DNA of 64,000 bases from JACMQX01 sp040385105 (lineage in GTDB: Bacteria; Pseudomonadota; Gammaproteobacteria; Burkholderiales; Burkholderiaceae_C): contig JAZKHY010000007.1 in the NCBI GenBank assembly GCA_040385105.1, forward strand, positions 1 through 64,000, read 5' to 3'. The notes under the pieces were generated by a model. The model ran no database searches, was not told where the DNA came from, and worked only from the letters and a program-made list of their open reading frames with translations. This document shows, piece after piece, positions 8,545-17,800 of this stretch; the stretch's first letter is position 1, and each line of letters opens with the position of its first letter. The translations under genes were made by a program, and so were the position numbers.

Positions 8545-9666
8545 ATGAAAACAATCCAATCGATCACGCGGGCCATCATGGTAGCCGGGCTGGTCGCAGC
8601 CGGCACTGTAGGGACATCGGCCCGGGCCCAGGACGGCGTGAGCAAGACATCCATTGTGCTGGGCCAGTCCGTGGCGCTCAGCGGCGCCTCCGGCTCACTT
8701 GGCACACCGTTTGCGCTGGGTGCGAAGCTTCATTTTGACCGGGTCAATGCGGCCGGCGGCGTCAATGGCCGCACCGTAGAACTGGTGGCGCTTGACGACG
8801 CCGGCAACCCCGCCAACACCCTGGCCAACACCCAGAAGCTGCTGGCGCAGGGCGTCCTGTCGCTGTTCGGCTACTACGGCTCACCACAGGTCACGGCGGC
8901 ATATGCGGCCATCAAGGACAGCGAAACCATCATGTTTGCGCCGATGGCCGCCGCCGACGAATTCCGCGGCGCGCTCTACCCGAACCTCTACAGCCTGCGC
9001 CCGGGCTACTCCGAGGAAGCAGCCGCCATCACCCGCCATGCCGAGACGCTGGGCGCGCGCAAGCTGGCCATCCTGCATGCGCCCGACGGCGAATCGCTGG
9101 CTGCGCTGGATGCGGCCGAGCGCACCATGACCAGCCTGGGCGCCAACCTGCTGGTCAAGGCGCCCATTGATGCCGTCGACAAGGCGCTGGCACCCAAGCC
9201 GGAGTCTGTGCTCGTCATCGGCGACCCGCAACGCGCAGCAGTTGCGGTGCGCGCGCTGCGGGCCAAGGGCTTTCGCGGGCCGGTCTACGGCTTTTCCAAC
9301 ACCGGCGAGAGCCTGCTGGCCGAACAGCTCGGGCCGGCAGGTGCGGGCGTGGTGGTGGTGCGGGTGGTGCCCAAGAGCGACAACCAGAAAATGCAGGTCG
9401 TGCGCGACCTCGCCGCCGACGCCGCGGCCGCCAAGGCGGGCAAGCCCAATGTTTACATGCTCGAGGGCTATATTGCAGCGCGGGTCTTCACCGAGGCGCT
9501 CCGCCGCGCGGGCAAGGACCCGACGAAAGCCAAGCTGCGCAAGGCCATCGACGGGCTGGACGACGTCAGCGTTGGCGGGTTCCGGGTTCACTTTGCCGAG
9601 GACCGCGTAGCCTCGCGGCTGGTCGAGCTGAGCCTCATCGACTCCCAGGGGCGCATACGGGAATAA
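8545..9666 (+). CDS. ABC transporter periplasmic substrate-binding protein, Leu/Ile/Val type
   Basis: 373 residues with a Sec signal peptide cut after ARA-Q (about residue 28), then the type I periplasmic fold that starts SIVLGQSVALSG and has the FGYYGSPQVTAA hinge region. A very strong ribosome site, AGGAGGTG, precedes the ATG. Proteins of this family bind amino acids, amides or aromatic acids. No permease or ATPase gene is adjacent, so it is an orphan component. The next gene encodes a clearly related paralogue. Confidence 0.88.
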   Translation: MKTIQSITRAIMVAGLVAAGTVGTSARAQDGVSKTSIVLGQSVALSGASGSLGTPFALGAKLHFDRVNAAGGVNGRTVELVALDDAGNPANTLANTQKLLAQGVLSLFGYYGSPQVTAAYAAIKDSETIMFAPMAAADEFRGALYPNLYSLRPGYSEEAAAITRHAETLGARKLAILHAPDGESLAALDAAERTMTSLGANLLVKAPIDAVDKALAPKPESVLVIGDPQRAAVAVRALRAKGFRGPVYGFSNTGESLLAEQLGPAGAGVVVVRVVPKSDNQKMQVVRDLAADAAAAKAGKPNVYMLEGYIAARVFTEALRRAGKDPTKAKLRKAIDGLDDVSVGGFRVHFAEDRVASRLVELSLIDSQGRIRE

Positions 9667-9760
9667 GAATTAGGTTCCAATTTTCTGGTGCGCCCATGCC
9701 TGCGGGCAATGGCACTGCGGGATTTGCCCTAAGGAAGCACACTAACCGCGCGAGATAATC

Positions 9761-10897
9761 GTGTGGATGATCAATCGCAGAAATTTCTCCATTGCCGCGG
9801 GTGCCACCATGGTGGGCGGCTTCAACATTGCCCAGGCGCAATCCGAAAGCAAAATCATCCTTGGCCAGTCCGCGCCCTTCACCGGGCCGGCCGCGCAGCT
9901 GGGCATCCAGTTCTACCAGGGCGCCAAGCTTTACTTCGATGCGCTCAATGCACAGGGCGGCGTGAACCGCCGCCCCGTCGAGATCCGCAACGTCGATGAC
10001 GGCTATGAACCCGACCGCTGCGTCGAGAACACGAAGAAGCTGATCGGCGACGACGTATTTGCGCTGTTCGGCTACATCGGCACACCCACCAGCGTGGCAG
10101 CCCTGCCGCTGGCCATCAAGGACAAGGTCCCGTTCTTCGCGCCCTTCACCGGCGCCATGGCCCTGCGCCAGCCGATGCACAAGAACGTGTTCCACCTGCG
10201 CGCCTCGTACAACGACGAGACCGGCCTCATCGTGCGCCAGCTCACCAGCCTGGGCCTGAAAAAAATCGCCGTGTTCCACCAGAACGACGCCTACGGCAAG
10301 GCCGGGCTTGACGGCACGACGCTGGCGCTGGATGCGCTGCAGCTCAAGCCGGTGGCCACCGCCACGGTGGAGCGCAACTCGGTGGATGTGGCGGCGTCGG
10401 TCAAGACGCTGCTGGCCGCCAACCCCGATGCCGTGGTGCAGATCAGTGCCTACAAGTCGTGCGCGGCTTTCATCCGCGCGGCGCGCAAGGCAGGCTACGG
10501 CGGCACGTTCTACAACGTGTCCTTCGTCGGCACCCAGGCGCTGGCGGACGAGCTGGGCAAGGACGGCGCCGGCGTTGTCGTGTCGCAGGTCATGCCCTCG
10601 CCCTACAACGCGGCCCGCGCCATCGCCCGCGAGTTTGTCGATGCCGTGAAAGCCGCCAAGGACGTGCAGGCCAATTTCTCGAGCATGGAGGGCTACCTGG
10701 CCGCCAAGGTCTTCACCGAAGGCCTCAAGCGCTCCGGCGGCAAGGCCCTATCGCGTGACTCGCTCATCGCCGGGCTGGAGTCGCTGGGCAACCAGAGCTT
10801 CGGCGGCTTTTCCGTCTCGTTCTCCCCAAGCGACCATGTCGCATCCAGCTTCGTCGAGCTGTCGATGCTGACCGGCGACGGGCGCGTTCGCACCTGA
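9761..10897 (+). CDS. ABC transporter periplasmic substrate-binding protein, paralogue of the upstream gene
   Basis: 378 residues from GTG 9761. The ATG at 9767 (MINRRNFSIAAGA) is an equally good start. The N-terminus carries a twin-arginine-like RRNFS followed by a short hydrophobic stretch and AQAQ, suggesting Tat or Sec export. The mature part parallels the preceding gene (KIILGQSAPFTGPAAQLG, GAKLYFDALNAQGGVNRR), so the two look like an old tandem duplication. No transporter membrane genes lie nearby. It may share a foreign ABC permease or act in signalling. The MFS gene begins one base after its stop. Confidence 0.86.
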   Translation: MWMINRRNFSIAAGATMVGGFNIAQAQSESKIILGQSAPFTGPAAQLGIQFYQGAKLYFDALNAQGGVNRRPVEIRNVDDGYEPDRCVENTKKLIGDDVFALFGYIGTPTSVAALPLAIKDKVPFFAPFTGAMALRQPMHKNVFHLRASYNDETGLIVRQLTSLGLKKIAVFHQNDAYGKAGLDGTTLALDALQLKPVATATVERNSVDVAASVKTLLAANPDAVVQISAYKSCAAFIRAARKAGYGGTFYNVSFVGTQALADELGKDGAGVVVSQVMPSPYNAARAIAREFVDAVKAAKDVQANFSSMEGYLAAKVFTEGLKRSGGKALSRDSLIAGLESLGNQSFGGFSVSFSPSDHVASSFVELSMLTGDGRVRT

Positions 10898-12472
10898 GTG
10901 TCCAACTCGCTGTGGACACCGCTGCGCCTGCCCGCCTTCCGGGGGCTCTGGGCCGGTAGCGCCGTCTACTTCACCGGCAATGCCATGCAGGTCATGGCGG
11001 CGTCGTGGCTCATGGTGGAGCTGACCGGCTCCTCGTTTCTTGCAGCGCTGGTCCAGACCGCCGTGTTCTTCCCGATGTTCCTGCTGGCCCTGCCGGCCGG
11101 CGTGCTGGCCGACACCATGGACAGGCGGCGGCTCATCAGCACGGCGCTGGGCGTCCAGGTTGGCGTGGTCTCGCTGCTTGCGCTGCTTGCGATGCTGGGC
11201 TGGGCCGGGCCCGCAACCCTGCTGATCTTCACCTTTGCCGCAGGCTGCTGCACGGCCTTGCTGTCGCCGGCCTGGAACACCAGTGTGGCCGATGCCGTCC
11301 CGCGCGAGGACATGGCGCAGGCCATCACGGCCATGTCGATCGCCTGGAACAGCGCGCGGGCGCTCGGCCCGTCCATCGCGGGCTTCATCTTCGCGTGGCT
11401 GGGCGCCGGCTGGGTATTTGCAGTGACCGTGGCAAGCGCACTGGCCATGATGCAGGCCGTGCGGCGCTGGCCCCCCGCCCCGCATGCCAAGTCGCCCTTG
11501 CCCGCCGAACGCCTGTGGAGCGGCACCGTGGCCGGCCTTCGCTATGCACGGCATTCGCCGGTGATCCTGGCCCAGCTGGTGCGTACCGTGGCCTACAGCG
11601 GCGCCGGCTCTGCGCTGTGGGCACTGCTGCCGGCCATCGCCGCGCAACAGTTGAAGCTGGGCGCCACCGGCTTCGGCTTCCTGATGGGTTGCCTCGGCAC
11701 CGGCGCCGTCGCGGCCGGCCTGGTGCTGGGCAGGCTGCGGGCGCGGCTGGGGCTGGAGCGGCTGGTGGCCCTGGGCTGCCTGGTGTTTGCTGCCGTCATG
11801 GTGATATCGGCGTTCGTGCGGACACCGGCAGTGGTTTTTGCGGCGCTCGCCATTGGCGGTGCGGCCTGGATGGCCGTGATGGCCACCTTCAACACGGCAA
11901 CCCAGTCCAGTGCGCCCCCCTGGGTGCGCTCGCGCGCAGTCGCGCTGCACACGGTGAGCGCGCTGGGCTCGTTTGCCATCGGCTCGGCCTTCTGGGGCGC
12001 AGTGTCCGGCTTTGCCGGGTTGCCGACGGCCCTGTCCCTGGCAGCGCTGGCCATGGCCGCAGGCATCTTCCTGGCGGGCCAGTTCCCCTTGCGCATGGGC
12101 GATGCGCAGGAGGTGACACCCGTCGCGCTGTGGGAGGATATTTTCATCAAGGAACAGCCGCTGCCCGACGACGGCCCGATCTCGGTGGAGGTGAGCTACC
12201 GCATCCGCACCGGCGAGGCCGACGAATTCCTTCATGCGGTCAGCCAGCTGCGCGCATCCCGCAGGCGCGACGGCGCGACGCTGTGGCGCGTTTATCGCGA
12301 CCTGGGCGACCCGACGAGGTATGTGGAGCGATTCATCGTCGCCTCATGGGCCGACTACCTGCACCAGCGGGCACGCGCCACACTGGCCGACCGAGAAGTG
12401 GAAGCCCGCGTGCATGAGTTCCTGCGCGAGGGGGAGTCGGTGACGATGCAGCACTATATTGCGGAGCGGTAG
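10898..12472 (+). CDS. MFS transporter (MFS_3/EntS-like) with C-terminal monooxygenase-like extension
   Basis: 524 residues. The first ~400 form a 12-helix major facilitator fold starting FRGLWAGSAVYFTGNAMQVMAASWLMVELTGSS, typical of the MFS_3 (PF05977) exporters. The last ~110 residues are hydrophilic and include SVEVSYRIRTGEADEFLHAV, like the ferredoxin-type extension often found in that family. The GTG start directly abuts the upstream TGA, so translation is coupled to the binding-protein gene. The exported compound is unknown. Confidence 0.85.
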   Translation: MSNSLWTPLRLPAFRGLWAGSAVYFTGNAMQVMAASWLMVELTGSSFLAALVQTAVFFPMFLLALPAGVLADTMDRRRLISTALGVQVGVVSLLALLAMLGWAGPATLLIFTFAAGCCTALLSPAWNTSVADAVPREDMAQAITAMSIAWNSARALGPSIAGFIFAWLGAGWVFAVTVASALAMMQAVRRWPPAPHAKSPLPAERLWSGTVAGLRYARHSPVILAQLVRTVAYSGAGSALWALLPAIAAQQLKLGATGFGFLMGCLGTGAVAAGLVLGRLRARLGLERLVALGCLVFAAVMVISAFVRTPAVVFAALAIGGAAWMAVMATFNTATQSSAPPWVRSRAVALHTVSALGSFAIGSAFWGAVSGFAGLPTALSLAALAMAAGIFLAGQFPLRMGDAQEVTPVALWEDIFIKEQPLPDDGPISVEVSYRIRTGEADEFLHAVSQLRASRRRDGATLWRVYRDLGDPTRYVERFIVASWADYLHQRARATLADREVEARVHEFLREGESVTMQHYIAER

Positions 12473-12497
12473 GCAAGCGTCGCCAAAATCAGGTTCG

Positions 12498-13520
12498 TTA
12501 TATCAAGCGTGCACAACTTACAGGATCTGTTCCTCGGACCCACGCTGAAAGGCGAACTTCGGATTGGCGTAGCTCTTGTAGTTTGGCCTTGAGATAGGGT
12601 AGATCACCATAGGCGCAGGCAAAACTCGCTGCGACATTCGTGTGCTTTGGATCCGGATACATTCTTAACAGCACTTCAAGGCTGCTCTTCATTTTGAGCC
12701 AATCGAGGCGCGTGTCCTGAGGACTTTCTGCATAACGTACCACGCCAGAATACAGTCTGGCGTACATTGAATCACTCTCTCTTCCTTGCAGTTTTGCAGA
12801 CCAATCAGAGATAAACGCGTCAACCAGCTCCCAACTTCCGCCCCACCTCGGAACAAGGCGGCTCAACGCAACATCGTAAAAGTCGTAGTACTGTGGCCAT
12901 TTCAAAACGGAGCTGTAGAAGATGTCAGCGGTCTGATGCTGGCTATCTCCGTCCGCAGCGATTGCAAGTAGGAGATTGTGAAAAATCGCTGTGTCCCTGA
13001 GTTGATTGGTCGCTTTCAGTGCTTGCTGGTTTACATCACTTATCGCTTGCTCGAAAGATTGCCACGCCTTTCCAGTAACTTCATTTGCGTATCCGGAACC
13101 ACGCGCGTTCCATGCCATCGCGTATTGATGCCGAAGCGCGGAAAATTCAGCAAAGATGGAATGTGGAATTTCCTTTTTCCACTGGTCTGCGAGTGCTAAG
13201 TCAGTTGCCCTAGCTCCAGGAGCTGGCATCTGCTTGCGAAATACCCAATAAACCGCGCTATCGCCTGACTTTCCAGAAGCGAACCTTTGAGTGCCGAGAT
13301 GAAGGCATTTGAGCGCCTCTTCTAGTTCAAGGAATCTCTTCGTCACAAACAGCTGGCGAAGTCGCTCAACTGTCAGGTCGTAGTCCGCATAATTTATCAA
13401 AGAGTTTCTGTGGCATTCGAGCTGGGGAGTCGGCGCTGCTAAAGCGGCGACGCTTATCGCTTGGAAGAGGACAACGAGAAGGTTTTTCAGTGAGTACATT
13501 TTGGAACTAGCGCAAGCCAC
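12498..13520 (-). CDS. Secreted DUF4034-like protein
   Basis: 340 residues. The ATG at 13499 (MYSLKNLLVVLFQ) gives a cleaner Sec signal peptide than the upstream ATG at 13520. The mature part is helical. It contains ARGSGYANEVTGKAWQSFEQ and PRWGGSWELVDAF, which I recognise as DUF4034 features (a TPR-like fold of unknown function). Codon use and base composition are visibly less GC-rich than the flanking housekeeping genes, which suggests transfer. It is the last gene of the minus-strand series behind the Rhs gene and may belong to that toxin island. The function is unknown. Confidence 0.7.
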   Translation of the reverse strand: MACASSKMYSLKNLLVVLFQAISVAALAAPTPQLECHRNSLINYADYDLTVERLRQLFVTKRFLELEEALKCLHLGTQRFASGKSGDSAVYWVFRKQMPAPGARATDLALADQWKKEIPHSIFAEFSALRHQYAMAWNARGSGYANEVTGKAWQSFEQAISDVNQQALKATNQLRDTAIFHNLLLAIAADGDSQHQTADIFYSSVLKWPQYYDFYDVALSRLVPRWGGSWELVDAFISDWSAKLQGRESDSMYARLYSGVVRYAESPQDTRLDWLKMKSSLEVLLRMYPDPKHTNVAASFACAYGDLPYLKAKLQELRQSEVRLSAWVRGTDPVSCARLI

Positions 13521-13594
13521 TCAAACAAATTTTTAACTGCTCGGCAAGTCAGTCCCCGTGGGAATCTTCCTTTCCGACCGCCGCCATGGCGACG

Positions 13595-13936
13595 TTAGGT
13601 GCCGACAAGATCATCTGTTTCGACTGTTGGATCAAAATGCGCCAGCAACAAATAGTCATTCCAGCCTGCCGGACCTTCGATGACCACAATCCATCGATTC
13701 TTGACCCAAGCATGAATCGCTGCTTCGTTCAAAATTGCATGAAAGAGCCTCCTCCAAAACACCGTCGACTTGCCAACGCGAATAACTATGTTGCAGTAGC
13801 TGGCTTCGCTCCAATCGATTGAAATCTCGAGCGACTTGGAACGGCTGGCGTGAATCACGTGCAGCAGCGTCTCCACGTAATACGGCGCGTCTGGCGAGCG
13901 AAGCTTCTGAAGCTGAATGTTGATGTGGCGAGACAT
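13595..13936 (-). CDS. Small hypothetical protein in the Rhs island
   Basis: 113 residues, with no signal peptide or membrane segment. A clear ribosome site (AAAGGTG, seven bases before the ATG) supports this start. I do not recognise the family. It contains alternating hydrophobic strands (SLEISIDWSEASYCNIVIRV, RWIVVIEGPAGWNDYLLLAHF), consistent with a compact alpha/beta domain of the size typical of immunity proteins. Base composition is AT-richer than the surrounding core genes. Position behind an Rhs toxin suggests an orphan immunity gene, but this is an inference. Confidence 0.6.
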   Translation of the reverse strand: MSRHINIQLQKLRSPDAPYYVETLLHVIHASRSKSLEISIDWSEASYCNIVIRVGKSTVFWRRLFHAILNEAAIHAWVKNRWIVVIEGPAGWNDYLLLAHFDPTVETDDLVGT

Positions 13937-13981
13937 TGAACACCTTTATGGACACGTGTTTTTTGGGGGCCAAGAACCCTT

Positions 13982-14418
13982 CTAACGAGCAGAAGCCTCC
14001 GCTTGCAAGAAGATTTGTACATCATCCAACTCCACGTCAGCAGGCACATCTACCGCCAATAGCTTGAATGCCTCCATTCCTTCAGTGCCGCACCCCATCG
14101 CTTGCAGCCTGGTCGCTACATGTTCGCACCAAGGTTCGAAGAAGACGATGCGGATCAAGGATCGCCGAGACTTACGCGCAATACCATCAAACCAAAGAAC
14201 CCCTGTCGAATCAGAAACAGCGCGCACCAGATCCCCTACCATCGCGTTGCGCGTGAAAAAAGAATGCTGTCGATCTGGAAATCGCCCCCAACCGGGTTCG
14301 CCCACAGTGATTTAACGGCTACCGGTGGATATCCATCGGGATCGGGCTGAAGCTTGAAGTTGATCTTCATCGGGCCGATCATCAATTGACGCTCATCAAG
14401 CGAAACGGGAGGTAGCAC
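13982..14418 (-). pseudogene. DUF4265-like gene broken by a -1 frameshift
   Basis: Two overlapping minus-strand frames together spell one ~140-residue protein. The first frame (from GTG 14418, or ATG 14382/14370) reads PVAVKSLWANPVGGDFQIDSILF. The second continues FTRNAMVGDLVRAVSDSTG and later SRRSLIRIVFFE, ending at TAG 13982. The join falls on a run of six A on the plus strand (14256-14261), and one extra base there would restore the frame. The combined protein resembles DUF4265, a small domain that I recall near polymorphic toxins. It may be a real pseudogene, a sequencing error in the homopolymer or a slippage site. Confidence 0.7.
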
Positions 14419-14421
14419 AGG

Positions 14422-14820
14422 TCAGTATTTTTGCAATTCGGTCGTGAGAGCAGACATCAGCACCTCCGCCGAAGGCGTCACTCCCTTGCTTGCGGGCGTA
14501 AAGAACACTCCTGGCAGAACACCATCAGTCTTCAACTTAGGCAAGAGGACTTGCATAAGCTCATCAAGACTGATGGAGCGAGGCTCGTACTCCAGCCATT
14601 CATTGGCCGCACAAAGCTGCGCGTACTCCTGCGCAGGCCATAGCGGAAAGACAACCGTACCATCATCGCCCCCCGCAAGAGCCCAGCCATCCTGATACAA
14701 GCCCCACGCCTCTTGCCAATCAGCGACTACTTTTACGAAGTGCTTGAACCGTTCTATTCCTGGCAACGCAAGTATTGCTTCCATTTGTTTTGGATTCAAA
14801 TTCATAAATTCATTCCTCAT
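14422..14820 (-). CDS. DUF2750-like protein, candidate immunity protein for the Rhs toxin
   Basis: 132 residues, cytoplasmic, with the pattern FKHFVKVVADWQEAWGLYQDGWALAGGDDG followed by VFPLWPAQEYAQLCA, which matches my memory of DUF2750. Its ATG overlaps the Rhs stop codon in an ATGA junction, so it is translated directly after the Rhs toxin tip. This is the usual place for a cognate immunity gene. The immunity role is inferred from position. No experimental function for DUF2750 is known to me. A later ATG at 14805 is possible, but the overlap favours 14820. Confidence 0.72.
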   Translation of the reverse strand: MRNEFMNLNPKQMEAILALPGIERFKHFVKVVADWQEAWGLYQDGWALAGGDDGTVVFPLWPAQEYAQLCAANEWLEYEPRSISLDELMQVLLPKLKTDGVLPGVFFTPASKGVTPSAEVLMSALTTELQKY

Positions 14821-17800
14821 GGAAATGGTCGTTCGCGATTTGCCCGGCCAAAATCGTCGTACCTATGTTGCAAACGATGAAGATCTCGATCTTGCAGGTT
14901 CGAATGACTATAGTCATATCCCTTCGCAGCTTCGCGTCCCCGCTCATGAGCCAAGTCCTTGCCAGGTGGATTGCGCACCGCGGATCGCTGCCCCCTCTCA
15001 ATTGAATTCAGTTCTTGTTGAATCCAACCGCGGTCAGCAGAACCAAGCTTGTCATCAGCGACCAACTCTCGCAAGCGGGTCTGTCTGCCCGCACGGCCTG
15101 ACTCGACCACCTCACTTCCTGAAGGTGGACACCACCCTTTGCCCCCTCGAGTCCGCCCACCCATCAATGGTATCTGCTGCACCAGGACATCAGCCTTTGA
15201 AGTTGCTCGTCCTCCGCCAGTTATGGGCAAAGTAGTTTTGGGTGGTTTGTTCGGTTCTTCCTTCGCCAGCCCATCAGGATCGAAGAAGTTCAACGGGTCT
15301 GCATCTACGTAGGCATAGCCATTCAGACTGGGCGCGATGCCGGAGGGATCGAACTGGCGAAAGCGGCCAGTGTTGGGGTCGAAGTCCCTGTTCGTGCTGT
15401 AGGCGGTTCCCGTCTCCGCATCGTGATACTGCCCCGGCATCCTGAGGTTGAGTTCCTGCTGCGGGCTCGTGGCCCTGAGCATCACCGGCTGACCCACCAT
15501 GGCCTGCCTGGGCTTGGTGGTAGCTTTCAGAATGCCCGTGGGCTTGTTGTTGCCGAATGCTGAGTAAGGCCACTGCCATACCGGCGTGTTGCTTTCATTG
15601 GTCATCAGCCTGGGCGTGCCCAGATGATCCGGATGAATCGCAAACAGCTTGCCGTTTCTGAACATCCCCACCGGGATGGCCCCGCCCGGCGTCGGCAGCC
15701 AGATGTACTCCGTCCTCCCCGCCCCTGCCGCACTGCCGTTGTCGTATTCGCCCAGGATCGCCCAGCTGGGCAGATCCCCGTCTCCATGGACATAGGCCGT
15801 GCCGACGCTGGCATGGGCATGGGCTCTGGTGAACAGCCACTTGAAGTTCTTCCTGAGCCAGTCGATGAAGCTGTGGCCCAGTTCCTCTTCGTTCGGGGCC
15901 GCCTGCTCAGCCTGTACCTCACTCTTGAACACCCGCTGGCCCAGGGCGTTATGCAGGTAGGTGACCCTGGCCGCTTCGCCGTCCCTGGTCAGGCTGACCT
16001 TTGCGAGGCGGCTTGACGCGTCGTAGTCAAAGGTCCTCAGGCCATCGCTGGTCAGGCTGCCGTTCTCGTCCAGGCTGTAGCTGATCGGCGTGGTGACGAC
16101 GCTTCTGGTGCTTCCCGCTCTTGTCGTGGTCACTGTCTGGCTGATGCCCAGAAGCCGGTTGCTGGTTCCCTCTACATTCAGGCTCTGGCCGGTGGTCAGC
16201 ACGAAGTCATCGGCCTCCTCGAACTGCCCGTCCAGGTCGATGTCGCTGGTGACCCTGTCCAGCGCCGTCAGGCGGTTGCTGTTGGGGTCGTAGCTGTAAC
16301 TTGTTTGGGAACCTGCACGGTTGAAGGCCGTGAGACGGTTTCTACTGTCATAGCCGGCTGCCCAGGCCAGCGGCGTGGGGTACAGCGCGCCGCTTCCCTG
16401 CGCCCACAGCTGCTGGGTGATGCCGGTGATGCGGCTGGCCGCGTCCCAGGCATATGTTGCAAACTCATTGCCGGTCATGCGGCCGTCAGCGTCATAGGTC
16501 CGATTCGCCGTATCCCCGCTGCTCCAGGTCCAGGACTGGGGCTGATTCAGCGCCGTCCAGGTCAAGCGGCTGACGAAAGCCACTTGTGGCTTGGGCTTCT
16601 TCGGGTTGCTCCCGGGTTCCTGGGTTGCAATACCGGTGATGCGGCCTGTGGCGTCACGGCTGTAGGTGAGCTTGAAGCCGCTGGGGTAGGTGATGCTTGC
16701 CAACTCGACGTTGATGTAGCTGTAGCTGGTGGTGAAGCTGCTGGGCGAATGGGGGTTGTCGTTGACTGATTGGGTCTTCTTCGTGATGCGGCCCAAGCTG
16801 TCGCGCTCGTAGCTTGTGCTGCCTGACTTGTCTTCCATCCTGCTGAGATGCCCCGCTGCGCTCCAGTTGTAGTGAACGATGTGGCCTTCGCTGTGCCGAA
16901 CCTCAATCGGCCGGCCCAGCGCGTCGCGGGCGATGGTGGTGACATTGCCTTTGGCATCCGTCTTCTTCGTCACATCGCCCAGCGCGTCGCGCTCGTAGCT
17001 GATGCTGCCAATATCGGGGCTGCTCTCGCGCATGACTTCGCCGAAGGCGTTGCGCTCATACCTTGTCTGCACGCCCTTGGGGTCGGTGACGGATGTGAGC
17101 TGGTCCAGCTGGCTCCAGGCCTGGCTGGCAACTGCGCCATCTGCAAAGGAGGTAGACGTCGGCCTGCGCAGGCCGTCCAGGGTTTGCCGGGTGGTCTGGT
17201 TCAGCGGGTCGGTCCCGGAGATGACTTCGCCGTTGGCGTCATACCCGATCTGGGTGCTCTGGCCACTGGCGCCCTGCACGGCCGAGAGCTGGTTCAGGCT
17301 GTTGATGACGCGGCTGGTGACCAAGGCGATGGCGCCGCTGGCGTCTTTGACTTCTTCGCGGATGCGGTTGCCGGCGGCGTCCAGGGTGTAGCTGACCTGG
17401 TTGAGGCGGTTGTCAGAGGCGACGATGAGGCGCTGGGCGGCGTCGTAGCTGTAACTGGCCTGGTAGCCGCCCGCGAAGGAAACACTGGCGATCTGGCCGT
17501 TGGGGGTCCAGCTGTAGCGGGTGGCCTCGCCGCCAATGACCTGGGTGAGGATCCGGCCACGGGTGTCGTAGCTGTAGCTGGTGGTGAGGCCGCCGGGGGA
17601 TGTACGGCTTGTGAGGCGGCCAGCGGCGTCAAAGTCCTGGCGGGTTTCCTGGCCCAGCGGGTTCTTCACGCTGACCCGGTTGCCGGCTGCGTCGTAGGCA
17701 TAGCGCCAAATGCCGCCTTTGGCATCCGTCATGGTGTCGGCAAGGCCCTGGCCGTTGTACGTCCAGGCTGTGGTTCTGGCCTGGCCTGTGGCGGTGTCAG

